A stretch of 64,000 nt of DNA, taken from contig NZ_JACJGM010000003.1 of the NCBI RefSeq assembly GCF_015024225.1, positions 1-64,000 on the forward strand, written 5' to 3'. Source of the DNA: Nocardioides lijunqiniae (GTDB taxonomy: Bacteria > Actinomycetota > Actinomycetes > Propionibacteriales > Nocardioidaceae). The stretch's first letter is position 1. Each line of letters opens with the position of its first letter. This document shows, one piece after another, positions 16,233 to 24,789 of this stretch. Made by a program: the position numbers and the translations under genes. The notes beneath the pieces were generated by a model that did not search any database, had not been told where the DNA came from, and worked only from the letters and a program-made list of their open reading frames with translations.

Positions 16233-17110
16233 GCCTGCTCCTCGGTGAAGGCGCGGACGGCCGCCTGGTAGGCGGCCTCGTCGCCGGACAGGAAGCGCTC
16301 CTCGAAGGCGGCCCAGTCGTCGTCGGACCCACCGGCCGCGGCGGCGTACGCCTTCTGGAAGCGCTCGTCGCGCTCGTAGTCGGGGGTGCAGGTCGTGAAG
16401 TGGGCGCCGTGCGGCGTCTCCACGACGCCGCTGACCATCATCCGGCTGAGCAGCAGGCGCTGGACGGGCGTGTCGACGGTGAGACCGGCGGTGTCCACGA
16501 CCTGCTCCACGCTGACGTAGGCGCGGTCGGCGGCCATGCAGAAGAGGTCGTCGAAGTAGGGGTCCGGGCCGAGGTAGGTGGCGTTGCCGTGCCGGTCGGC
16601 CCGGTTGAGGTGGACCAGCGCGGCGTCGAGGGGCAAGGCCGGTACGGCGACCAGCTCCTCCGCGTCGTCGTAGGGGCTCGTGACGGTGCGGATGCCGGGG
16701 TTGTTGACCAGGACGTCGGAGCCGAGTCCCGCGCGCATCGGCAGGAACGGCAGCCGCTGCGCCGCGGCGCGCAACCCGGTCTGGAACATGCCCTCGTCGA
16801 GCTCGACGACCTCGGGGATGCTGCCGCTCTGCCGCGCGCGCTGGAAGTTGGGCTCGAGCGGCACGGAGTCGAGTGACACGAACGCGTAGACCAGCTTGCG
16901 CACCTTGCCCGCGCGCAGCAGCAGGCCGACGTCGGCGCCGCCCCAGCTGACGATCGTCAGGTCCCGGAGGTCGGAGCGCAGGATCGCGCGGACCAGCGCC
17001 ATCGGCTTGCGCCGCGGGCCCCAGCCCCCGATGCCGATGGTCATGCCGTCCCTCAGCTCGGCGACGACCTCGTCGATCGTCATGCGCTTGTCGCGGGGTG
17101 CCTTGCTCAC
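16229..17110 (-). CDS. ipdA: IpdA, alpha subunit of COCHEA-CoA hydrolase
   Basis: About 293 residues, CoA-transferase family I alpha fold. DKRMTIDEVVAELRDGMTIGIGGWGPRRKPMALVR is the family N-terminus. SIPEVVELDEGMFQTGLRAA around 97-116 holds the acidic residues corresponding to the catalytic glutamate region of mycobacterial IpdA. The GTG start at 17110 overlaps the echA20 stop (GTGA). The frame stays open far upstream, but the family N-terminus begins here. Works with IpdB in hydrolytic opening of the C/D-ring product. Confidence 0.92.
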   Translation of the reverse strand: MSKAPRDKRMTIDEVVAELRDGMTIGIGGWGPRRKPMALVRAILRSDLRDLTIVSWGGADVGLLLRAGKVRKLVYAFVSLDSVPLEPNFQRARQSGSIPEVVELDEGMFQTGLRAAAQRLPFLPMRAGLGSDVLVNNPGIRTVTSPYDDAEELVAVPALPLDAALVHLNRADRHGNATYLGPDPYFDDLFCMAADRAYVSVEQVVDTAGLTVDTPVQRLLLSRMMVSGVVETPHGAHFTTCTPDYERDERFQKAYAAAAGGSDDDWAAFEERFLSGDEAAYQAAVRAFTEEQA

Positions 17111-17904
17111 GTGACCTTCTCCGTTCCGGCGCTCTGCTTGTCCACGCTCTGCTTGTCTACGCTCTGCCTGTCTACAAACGTGTCGCGGAGCTCGTCGCTG
17201 ACGCCCGCGAGGTTGAGCTCCATGGTGAAGCCCTGCTCGAAGCGGTAGCTCTTGTTGACGTCGATCGGGTCGATCCCGTTGAGCGCCTCCTTGGCGGCGC
17301 GGATGACCCGGGTGTCCTTGGCGGCGATCTCGCCGGCCACCGCGAGCGCGGCGTCGTCCAGGCGCTCGCGCGGGACCACCTCCAGGACGCTGCCGTGCTG
17401 CACCAGGTCGGCGGCGCTGATCGTGCGCGCGGTGAAGTAGAGGGTGCGCATCAGGTGCTGGGGGACGAGGCGGGCCATGTGGGTGGCGGCGCCCAGCGCC
17501 CCCTGGTCGACCTCCGGGACGCCGAAGTAGGCGTCGTCGCTGGCGACGACGCAGTCGGCGTTGCCCACCAGGCCCACGCCGCCCCCGAGGCAGAACCCGT
17601 GGACGGCGGCGACGACCGGCACGGCGCACTCGTAGACGGCCTTGAACGCCGCGAAGCAGCCCTTGTTGGCGCCGAGGAGCGCCTCGAACCCGGAGGTGCG
17701 CTGCATCTCCTTGATGTCGACGCCGGCGTTGAAGCCGCGTCCCTCGGCGCGCAGCACCACGACGTGGGTGTCGAGGTCGGCGCTCGCCTCGTCCATCGCG
17801 GCGGCGACGTCGAACCAGCCTTGGACCGTGAGCGCGTTGACGGGCGGGTGGCTCATCGTGACGACGCGGACGCCGTCGTCGCGGAGCTCGGAGGTGATCG
17901 CCAT
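17107..17904 (-). CDS. echA20: EchA20, crotonase-fold HIEC-CoA hydrolase
   Basis: About 265 residues, enoyl-CoA hydratase/isomerase superfamily (HPPVNALTVQGWFDVAAAM; EGRGFNAGVDIKEMQ; HGFCLGGGVGLVGNADCVVA). EchA20 hydrolyses ring D of HIEC-CoA in the steroid C/D pathway. It is the first gene of the minus-strand ipd operon, divergent from an SDR gene, as in Rv3550/Rv3549c. The ATG at 17904 gives the family N-terminus; the open frame upstream is not coding. Oddity: the C-terminus carries tandem VDRQS/VDKQS/VDKQS repeats produced by three 15-bp units just before the stop. Confidence 0.92.
   Translation of the reverse strand: MAITSELRDDGVRVVTMSHPPVNALTVQGWFDVAAAMDEASADLDTHVVVLRAEGRGFNAGVDIKEMQRTSGFEALLGANKGCFAAFKAVYECAVPVVAAVHGFCLGGGVGLVGNADCVVASDDAYFGVPEVDQGALGAATHMARLVPQHLMRTLYFTARTISAADLVQHGSVLEVVPRERLDDAALAVAGEIAAKDTRVIRAAKEALNGIDPIDVNKSYRFEQGFTMELNLAGVSDELRDTFVDRQSVDKQSVDKQSAGTEKVT
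17131..17175. repeat. 3 x 15-bp tandem repeat in the 3' end of echA20
   Basis: Three consecutive 15-bp units on the plus strand (GCTCTGCTTGTCCAC, GCTCTGCTTGTCTAC, GCTCTGCCTGTCTAC) differ at only one or two positions. On the coding strand each gives V-D-(K/R)-Q-S. Being a multiple of three, the array keeps frame, and it lies in a tail beyond the crotonase fold. Confidence 0.9.
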
Positions 17905-17936
17905 GGCGCTTCTCTCGTGGGGAGCGGGCCTGAATA

Positions 17937-17951
17937 CAAACCTAACGTTTG
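17937..17951. promoter_or_regulatory. Candidate operator (inverted repeat CAAAC-N5-GTTTG) between echA20 and SDR genes
   Basis: A perfect 5-bp inverted repeat, CAAACCTAACGTTTG, lies in the 64-bp divergent spacer between the echA20-ipdABC operon and the SDR pair, 18 bp before the ATG at 17969. It does not fit the KstR pattern nor the KstR2 pattern AAGCAAG-CTTGCTT well. Its position suggests a site for a dedicated TetR-type regulator of the C/D-ring genes; this is inference. Confidence 0.45.
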
Positions 17952-17968
17952 CTTGGTACCCTAGCAGC

Positions 17969-18730
17969 ATGGCGCTGGCGTTGGACCTCTCCGGACGGGT
18001 CGTGCTCGTCACCGGAGGGACCCAGGGGATCGGCCTCGGGATCACCCGGCGGTTCCTCGAGGCCGGGGCGATCGTGGCCACCTGCTCGCGCTCCGACGTG
18101 CCTGCGACCGCGGGCACGACGCACCACGTCTGCGACGTGCGCGACCCCGCTGCGGTCACCGCGATGGTGGGCGAGGTCGTCGCCGCCCACGGGCGGCTCG
18201 ACGTCCTGGTCAACAACGCCGGCGGGGCGCCGTACGCGCTGGCGGCGCAGGCCTCGCCGCGCTTCCACGACAAGGTCGTGGGCCTGAACCTGCTGGCGCC
18301 GCTGGTCTGCGCGCAGGCCGCCAACGCGGTGATGCAGGAGCAGCCCGCAGGCGGCGTGATCGTCAACATCTCGTCCGTCTCGGCCGTGCGCCCCTCGCCC
18401 GGCACGGCCGCCTACGGCGCCGCCAAGGCCGGCCTCGACTCGCTCACCACGTCGCTGGCGATCGAGTGGGCGCCGCGGGTGCGGGTCAACGCCATCGACG
18501 TCGGCCTGTGCCGCACCGACCACACCGACGACCACTACGGCGGCGACGCCGGGGTCGCCGCGATCGAGGCGACCATCCCGCTCGGCCGCATGGGGCGACC
18601 CGACGAGGTCGGCAACGTCGCGGTCTTCCTCGCCAGCGACCTGGCGTCGTACGTGTCGGGCGCCCGGGTCGAGTGCCACGGCGGGGGCGAGCCGCCCGTC
18701 TTCCTGTCCGCAGTCCACCACCAGTCCTGA
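17969..18730 (+). CDS. Short-chain dehydrogenase/reductase of the steroid C/D-ring cluster (Rv3549c-like)
   Basis: A 253-residue classical SDR. The cofactor loop is TGGTQGIGLGI (T-G-x3-G-I-G); NNAG follows in VLVNNAGGAPY. The catalytic set is Ser in NISSVSAVRPS with Tyr and Lys in AAYGAAKAGL. Length is typical. It is divergent from echA20 and followed 10 bp later by a second SDR, the order of Rv3549c-Rv3548c next to echA20-ipdABC in mycobacteria. It probably oxidises a hydroxyl or reduces a keto group on a C/D-ring CoA intermediate; the exact step is not established. Not named ipdF because IpdF corresponds to a different locus. Confidence 0.88.
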   Translation: MALALDLSGRVVLVTGGTQGIGLGITRRFLEAGAIVATCSRSDVPATAGTTHHVCDVRDPAAVTAMVGEVVAAHGRLDVLVNNAGGAPYALAAQASPRFHDKVVGLNLLAPLVCAQAANAVMQEQPAGGVIVNISSVSAVRPSPGTAAYGAAKAGLDSLTTSLAIEWAPRVRVNAIDVGLCRTDHTDDHYGGDAGVAAIEATIPLGRMGRPDEVGNVAVFLASDLASYVSGARVECHGGGEPPVFLSAVHHQS

Positions 18731-18740
18731 AGGAGCACCC

Positions 18741-19631
18741 GTGAGCCGACTTCTCGAGGGCCGCGTCGCGATCGTGACGGGGGCGGGGCGCGGCATCGGC
18801 CGTGCGCACGCCCTCGAGCTGGCCTCGCACGGCGCCGCCGTCGTCGTCAACGACTACGGCGTCTCCCTGGCCGGCCAGCGGGGCCCGGGGGAGGGCGGGT
18901 CGCCGGCCGACCAGGTGGTCGCCGAGATCGAGGCGGCCGGCGGCCGGGCGGTCGCCAACGGCGCCGACGTGGCCGACTTCGCGGACGCCGAGGCCATGGT
19001 GCGCCAGGCCGTCGACACCTTCGGCGGGCTGGACGTGCTGGTCAACAACGCCGGGTTCGTGCGCGACCGGATGCTCGTCAACACCTCCGAGGAGGAGTGG
19101 GACGCGGTCGTCCGCGTGCACCTCAAGGGACACTTCGCGCCGCTGCGCCACGCGGGCGCCTACTGGCGCGCCGAGGCCAAGGAGGGCCGGCAGCGGGCCG
19201 CCCGGGTCGTCAACACCTCTTCGGGCGCGGGGCTCCAGGGCTCGGTCGGCCAGGCGACGTACTCCGCGGCCAAGGCGGGCATCGCCGGCCTCACGCTCGT
19301 GGCCGCCCAGGAGATGGGCCGCTACGGCGTGACGGTCAACGCGATCGCGCCCGTGGCCCGCACCCGGATGACCGAGGGCGCCTTCGACACCTCCGCGATG
19401 GCGCTGCCGGAGGACAACTCCCCGGTCGTCGCCTGGCTGGCCTCGGTCGAGTCCTCCGACGTCACCGGCCGCGTCATCGAGATCGACGGTGGCCGGATCA
19501 CCGTCGAGAACGGCTGGTCGCACGGACCCACCCGCGACCTCGGCCGGCGCTGGGACGCCGTCGAGGTCGGCCCGGCGCTGCGCGACCTGCTCTCCGAGGC
19601 CCCGGCGCCGGAGCCGGTCTACGGCGCCTGA
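18741..19631 (+). CDS. Short-chain dehydrogenase/reductase, MFE-2-like (Rv3548c-like)
   Basis: A 296-residue SDR with a GTG start and GGAG Shine-Dalgarno. The cofactor loop TGAGRGIGRAHALELA is followed by NDYGVSLAGQRGPGEGGSPADQVVAEI. That insertion is typical of the (3R)-hydroxyacyl-CoA dehydrogenase domain of peroxisomal multifunctional enzyme 2. The catalytic Ser lies in NTSSGAGLQGS and Tyr/Lys in ATYSAAKAGI. The C-terminal extension (GWSHGPTRDLGRRWDAVEVG) is also MFE-2-like. It likely acts on a beta-hydroxyacyl-CoA in steroid ring or side-chain oxidation. Cotranscribed with the preceding SDR. Confidence 0.87.
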   Translation: MSRLLEGRVAIVTGAGRGIGRAHALELASHGAAVVVNDYGVSLAGQRGPGEGGSPADQVVAEIEAAGGRAVANGADVADFADAEAMVRQAVDTFGGLDVLVNNAGFVRDRMLVNTSEEEWDAVVRVHLKGHFAPLRHAGAYWRAEAKEGRQRAARVVNTSSGAGLQGSVGQATYSAAKAGIAGLTLVAAQEMGRYGVTVNAIAPVARTRMTEGAFDTSAMALPEDNSPVVAWLASVESSDVTGRVIEIDGGRITVENGWSHGPTRDLGRRWDAVEVGPALRDLLSEAPAPEPVYGA

Positions 19632-19703
19632 CTGCGCCTCGTCGGCCCGCCGGATGCGGGCCCGCGGGGTTTGACCGGGTCCCCCTCGGGGCACACCGGC
19701 AGC

Positions 19704-20873
19704 ATGTCCCGACACCTCGCGCGCCGTGCCGCCGCCGTCACCGCCCTGTCCGTCGCGCTGGGGCTGAGCTCCGCGGCGACCTCGCCCGCGCCGGCCGCCC
19801 CCGGCGCGTCGACCGTCACCGCCTCGGCCGCGGCGGCGTACTCGCCCACGGCGCGATCGCTCTTCGGGCGCCCCGGCGCCAACGGGATCCGCTCGGCGGT
19901 GCTGACCAACATCGCCAACGCCCCTCGTGGGTCGGTGATCCTCGGCAACACCTGGACGTTCACCGACGTGTCGATCGCGCAGGCGCTCGCCTCCGCCCAC
20001 GCGCGCGGCGTGCGGGTGCGGGTGCTGGTCGCGGCCAAGACCTGGGACAGCGAGGCGGTGGAGTACCTCCGCGAGCGCCTCGGCAGCGGGTCCTACGTGA
20101 AGAAGAGCCTCGGTGCGGCCCGCAAGGCGACGGCCTCCACCTCGGCGGGTGCGATGCACCAGAAGTCGTGGCTGTTCAGCCGGACCGGCTCCCAGAGGTT
20201 CGTGTCGATCGTGACCTCGGCCAACGCGACCGACAGCGCCAACGAGACGCAGTTCAACGACGGCTACCAGTTCGTCGACTACCCCGAGGTCTACTCGGCG
20301 ATCCAGTCGAAGTTCTACGAGCAGGTCAAGCGCGACAAGCACGCCTCGCCGTTCGACCACGTCCGGATCGGCAAGATCACCGCACTCACGTTCAGCCCGT
20401 GGGACAAGCCGACGATGCGCGATCCCGTCGTCCGCCGGATCCGCCAGATCCCCGCCGCCGGCGCCGAGATCCGCGTCGCCAACGCCGCGTTCTACGGACG
20501 TCGCGGCGAGGCGATCGCCCAGGCCCTCGCGGCCAAGAAGGCCAAGGGCGCCAAGGTGTGGGTGCTGCACGGCCGGCCGTTCGGCGCGGGCGTCAAGCGC
20601 ATCCTGCGGGCCGCGCGCATCCCGATGGAGAACGCCTACTGGACCCAGGGCACCTCGACCACCGACGACGACCACTACCTGCACAGCAAGATGATGACCG
20701 CCAAGTACCGCGCCAACGGCAAGCCGCAGTGGCGCGTCTGGACCGGCTCCGAGAACTGGAGCGCCGACGCCACCGCCGCCGACGAGCTCGTCGCCCAGGT
20801 CGGCGCCGGCAAGGCCTACAGCGCGCACGTCGCCTACTTCACCTCCGTCTGGAAGCTGAAGAGCAGCAGCTGA
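19704..20873 (+). CDS. Secreted phospholipase D-like protein
   Basis: About 389 residues with a Sec signal peptide (MSRHLARRAAAVTALSVALG, with an Ala/Pro-rich cleavage region). Two PLD half-motifs are present, GAMHQKSWLFSR (His152, Lys154) and YLHSKMMTAKYR near residue 330. Both lack the Asp of the classical HxKxxxxD motif. The second repeat also has the conserved WTGSENWS segment. Such proteins belong to the PLD-like domain group common in actinobacteria; hydrolysis of phospholipids is possible but not certain. Start chosen at 19704, since the 11 upstream codons precede the signal peptide. Confidence 0.75.
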   Translation: MSRHLARRAAAVTALSVALGLSSAATSPAPAAPGASTVTASAAAAYSPTARSLFGRPGANGIRSAVLTNIANAPRGSVILGNTWTFTDVSIAQALASAHARGVRVRVLVAAKTWDSEAVEYLRERLGSGSYVKKSLGAARKATASTSAGAMHQKSWLFSRTGSQRFVSIVTSANATDSANETQFNDGYQFVDYPEVYSAIQSKFYEQVKRDKHASPFDHVRIGKITALTFSPWDKPTMRDPVVRRIRQIPAAGAEIRVANAAFYGRRGEAIAQALAAKKAKGAKVWVLHGRPFGAGVKRILRAARIPMENAYWTQGTSTTDDDHYLHSKMMTAKYRANGKPQWRVWTGSENWSADATAADELVAQVGAGKAYSAHVAYFTSVWKLKSSS

Positions 20874-20886
20874 CGCCTGCGTGAGA

Positions 20887-20906
20887 TTCGCCGGTCGACC
20901 GGCGAA
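20887..20906. terminator. 20-bp perfect palindrome between convergent genes
   Basis: TTCGCCGGTCGACCGGCGAA is a perfect palindrome 14 bp after the PLD-like gene stop and 72 bp beyond the AbiEi-like gene stop, so it could terminate both. Related motifs (CCTTGACCGCTGAAACT and AGTTTCGTCGGTCAAGG) follow up to about 20961. An identical 20-mer occurs at 22097-22116 on the other side of the AbiEi-like gene. Confidence 0.6.
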
Positions 20907-20977
20907 ACTGGACCTTGACCGCTGAAACTCACGGGGTCAGGGTCCAGTTTCGTCGGTCAAGGTGCGGCGTGCTGGTG

Positions 20978-21919
20978 TCAGCGCGCACCCCGGGCGAGCG
21001 CCTGGCGGAGTCTGTGGGCCGTCTCCTCAGGCCGCTCGAGGTCCTGCCAGGTGATCCTGATCATCCGGAAGCCGGTCAGCTCGCGGAGCAGGTCCTCGCG
21101 CTCCTTCTCGCGCAGCACGGCGTCGGCCACGGACTCTCCGGGCCGCCGGTGCTGCGCGTACTTCGCTCGGCCGTCGAACTCCAGGAGCAGGCCGTACTCC
21201 GGCCACGCCATGTCCACCCGGCCGGCCACCCGTCCGTTCGGGTAGAACACCTCCCACTGCAGCTCGGGGGTGGGGAGCCCGAGGTCCCGGATCAGCAGGC
21301 GGAGCAGGGTCTCGCCCACGGACTCGGAGCGTCCGTCGCTCAGGTGCAGGGTCCGGTAGAGGCCCAAGGTGTCGGGCCACTCCTTCATCGCGTGAAACGT
21401 GGTCACCAGCTCCGACCAGGTGGTGAGCCCCTCGTGCAGGTACCAGTCGAGCACACACACCCCGGCCTCCCGGCCGGCGAGGCAGGCCGTGTCCAGCGCC
21501 GTGCGGGCGGCGGTCGTCATCCAGTGCCCGTCGCGTCGGGTTACGTCACCGACGAGGCACACCCCTCGGTGGTGCACCACCTTGGCCTGGTTGCGCTCGC
21601 TGATCCCGTGCAGGCTCGTGAGGTGGACCCGGCTCAGGTCCAAGCCCCACGCGGGCCCGCCCTGCATCACGCACGCCGTCACGTGGGACGCCGCCACTGG
21701 ACGGTCGTCGTACTGACGCAGCACCGCCGACGCCAGCATGAGATGACGCTCGACCTTGGCAGCGTCCGTCCAACGCTGGTGCAGCGCGTAGGCGCCCTGG
21801 CGCACGCGGACGAGCTCCTTCGCCCTGACCATGCGGGCGAGCCAGTTGTCGTTCAGCCCCAGCGCGATGACGTCCCTGCGCAGGACGACGCCGCGGGGGT
21901 CCGCGAGATTTTCGAGCAT
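20978..21919 (-). CDS. AbiEi-like antitoxin/DUF559 endonuclease-like domain protein
   Basis: A 313-residue protein. The N-terminal part (GVVLRRDVIALGLNDNWLARMVRAKELVRVRQGAYAL) is the winged-helix/AbiEi-type domain found in type IV toxin-antitoxin proteins. The C-terminal part (VAGRVDMAWPEYGLLLEFDGRAKY, then REKEREDLLRELTGFRMIRITWQDL) is a DUF559/Vsr-type PD-(D/E)xK nuclease-like fold with D, E and K residues in place. No AbiEii-type nucleotidyltransferase toxin gene is adjacent. These two-domain proteins are widespread and solitary in Nocardioidaceae; their role is unknown. The gene is bracketed by two copies of the same palindromic repeat. Confidence 0.75.
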   Translation of the reverse strand: MLENLADPRGVVLRRDVIALGLNDNWLARMVRAKELVRVRQGAYALHQRWTDAAKVERHLMLASAVLRQYDDRPVAASHVTACVMQGGPAWGLDLSRVHLTSLHGISERNQAKVVHHRGVCLVGDVTRRDGHWMTTAARTALDTACLAGREAGVCVLDWYLHEGLTTWSELVTTFHAMKEWPDTLGLYRTLHLSDGRSESVGETLLRLLIRDLGLPTPELQWEVFYPNGRVAGRVDMAWPEYGLLLEFDGRAKYAQHRRPGESVADAVLREKEREDLLRELTGFRMIRITWQDLERPEETAHRLRQALARGAR

Positions 21920-22044
21920 GGTGGGGAGCCTGCCCGTTTCACGCGCTGCCCGCCGGTGTCGGGCGAGTGCCTGTGGACAGCGGGCCGCAGCCTCGCCTAG
22001 TGGGGCCGCTGAGCACCGGAGCGCCGTCGACGAACGGTCGATCC

Positions 22045-22087
22045 TGACCGCCGAAACTGGCGCGCACCGCTCAAGTTTCGGCGGTCA
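22045..22087. repeat. Extragenic inverted repeat, 14-bp arms (TGACCGCCGAAACT)
   Basis: TGACCGCCGAAACT at 22045-22058 is the exact reverse complement of AGTTTCGGCGGTCA at 22074-22087, with a 15-bp loop. It lies in the 217-bp spacer between the AbiEi-like and fadA5 genes and shares its core with degraded motifs at 20911-20961. It appears to be part of a REP-like family in this genome. Confidence 0.75.
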
Positions 22088-22089
22088 AG

Positions 22090-22124
22090 GTGGAGTTTCG
22101 CCGGTCGACCGGCGAATCTCCACC
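22090..22124. terminator. Long hairpin downstream of fadA5
   Basis: The 20-bp palindrome TTCGCCGGTCGACCGGCGAA at 22097-22116 is extended on both sides by GTGGAG/CTCCAC arms with one mismatch, giving about 17-bp arms. It begins 13 bp after the fadA5 stop on the minus strand and could act as a factor-independent-like terminator, although there is no T tract. It is identical in its core to the repeat at 20887. Confidence 0.6.
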
Positions 22125-22136
22125 GGGCGCAAGCCC

Positions 22137-23310
<1,174 letters not shown>

Positions 23311-23312
<2 letters not shown>

Positions 23313-23324
23313 GAACACGTTCTT
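23311..23324. promoter_or_regulatory. KstR-type operator at fadA5
   Basis: TAGAACACGTTCTT matches TNNAACNNGTTNNA except for the last base. It ends 10 bp from the fadA5 start codon (read on the minus strand) and overlaps its probable -10 element. A second site near cyp125 lies 116 bp away in the same divergent spacer. Confidence 0.75.
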
Positions 23325-23440
23325 GTTGCCCGACAAGGGTCGGTCCCGGCGGATCGGACCTGGACGCGGGCACAGACGCGAGCACGGACACGGCACGAAA
23401 GGCTTTCCGGATATACCGAGAGTATGTAGTCTCGCCGGGG

Positions 23441-23454
23441 TAGAACGTGTTCCA
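23441..23454. promoter_or_regulatory. KstR-type operator at cyp125
   Basis: TAGAACGTGTTCCA matches TNNAACNNGTTNNA fully. It lies 20 bp upstream of the cyp125 GTG start. The spacing suggests repression by blocking RNA polymerase at the cyp125 promoter. Confidence 0.78.
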
Positions 23455-23474
23455 GATCTGAGAGGCGACCAACC

Positions 23475-24716
23475 GTGACCGCAACCGACGTGATCCCCGA
23501 GGGCTTCGACTTCACCGATCCCGACGTCAACCTCCGGGGCGTCCCGCACGACGAGTTCCGCCTCGCGCGCCAGAGCTCGCCGGTGAGGTGGGTCGAGCAG
23601 GACGCCGAGATGACCAGCGGGTTCGCCGAGGAGGCCGGCTCCGGCTACTTCGCCGTCACCCGGCACGAGGACGTCACCGCGATCTCCAAGGACAGCAAGA
23701 ACTGGTCGACCGCCGAGAACGGCGCGATCATCCGCTTCCCCGGCGCGATGCTGCGCGAGCAGATCGAGCTGCAGCGCGTGATCCTGATCAACCAGGACCC
23801 GCCCGAGCACACCGCCACCCGCGCGATCATCTCCCGCGGCTTCACGCCGCGCTCGATCAACGAGCTCGAGGAGACGATGATCGCCCGCGGGGAGGGCATC
23901 GTGAAGGCCGCCGTCGAGCGCGGCACCGGCAACTTCGTCGAGGAGATCGCCGCCGAGCTGCCGCTCCAGGCCATCGCCGACCTGATCGGCGTCCCGCAGG
24001 AGGACCGGCACAAGCTCTTCGACTGGTCCAACCAGATGCTCGCGGGGGAGGACCCGGACTTCGCCGGCAACCAGGACGTCGCCGCCGCGGAGATCCTCGG
24101 CTACGCGATGATGCTCGCGGCCGACCGCAAGGAGAACCCCCGCGACGACCTGATCACCAAGCTGATCAACGCCCACAAGGGCGAGCGCGGCCTGAACGAC
24201 GACGAGTTCGGCTACTTCGTCATCCTGCTGGCCGTCGCCGGCAACGAGACCACGCGCAACGCCATCTCGCACGGCATGAACGCCTTCCTCGACAACCCCG
24301 AGCAGTGGGAGACCTGGAAGCGTGACCGCCCGGCCACGATGGTCGACGAGGTCGTGCGCTGGGCGACGCCGGTCAACGTCTTCCAGCGCACCGCGCTCGA
24401 CGACGTCGAGGTCAACGGCGTGACGATCCGCAAGGGTCAGCGCGCGGCGCTCTTCTACGCCTCCGCCAACTTCGACGAGACGGTCTTCGAGGACCCGTTC
24501 CGCTTCGACATCACCCGCGAGAACAACGTGCAGGTCGCCTTCGGCGGCCACGGCGCGCACTACTGCCTGGGCGCCAACCTCGCGCGCCAGGAGATCCGGG
24601 TAATCTTCAACGCGCTGGCCGACCACGCCCCCGACATCGCCAAGCTGGCCGACCCGGTGCGACTGCGTCACTCCTGGGTCAACGGCCTCAAGGAGCTGCA
24701 GGTCAGGTACGCCTAG
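23475..24716 (+). CDS. cyp125: Steroid C26/C27-monooxygenase CYP125 (cytochrome P450)
   Basis: A 413-residue P450 that oxidises the terminal side-chain methyl of cholest-4-en-3-one to the carboxylic acid, starting side-chain degradation. The I-helix oxygen-binding motif AGNETT lies at 255-260, the K-helix ExxR is in VDEVVRW and the heme loop [16 protein letters not shown] gives proximal Cys364. It has the CYP125-type N-terminal region with [30 protein letters not shown] start at 23475. It needs a ferredoxin and reductase encoded elsewhere. Divergent from fadA5, with its own KstR-type site. Confidence 0.95.
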   Translation: MTATDVIPEGFDFTDPDVNLRGVPHDEFRLARQSSPVRWVEQDAEMTSGFAEEAGSGYFAVTRHEDVTAISKDSKNWSTAENGAIIRFPGAMLREQIELQRVILINQDPPEHTATRAIISRGFTPRSINELEETMIARGEGIVKAAVERGTGNFVEEIAAELPLQAIADLIGVPQEDRHKLFDWSNQMLAGEDPDFAGNQDVAAAEILGYAMMLAADRKENPRDDLITKLINAHKGERGLNDDEFGYFVILLAVAGNETTRNAISHGMNAFLDNPEQWETWKRDRPATMVDEVVRWATPVNVFQRTALDDVEVNGVTIRKGQRAALFYASANFDETVFEDPFRFDITRENNVQVAFGGHGAHYCLGANLARQEIRVIFNALADHAPDIAKLADPVRLRHSWVNGLKELQVRYA

Positions 24717-24789
24717 ACACACAGGGGCACACCTGCGCCCACCTGGGCCCGGGACCGCCCCTGACGGTGGTCCACGGCACGATGGGGGC

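Noticed and set aside
18486..20828. 780-codon minus-strand frame opposite the SDR and PLD-like genes
   Set aside because: Antisense shadow in GC-rich DNA; low-complexity translation with no domain.
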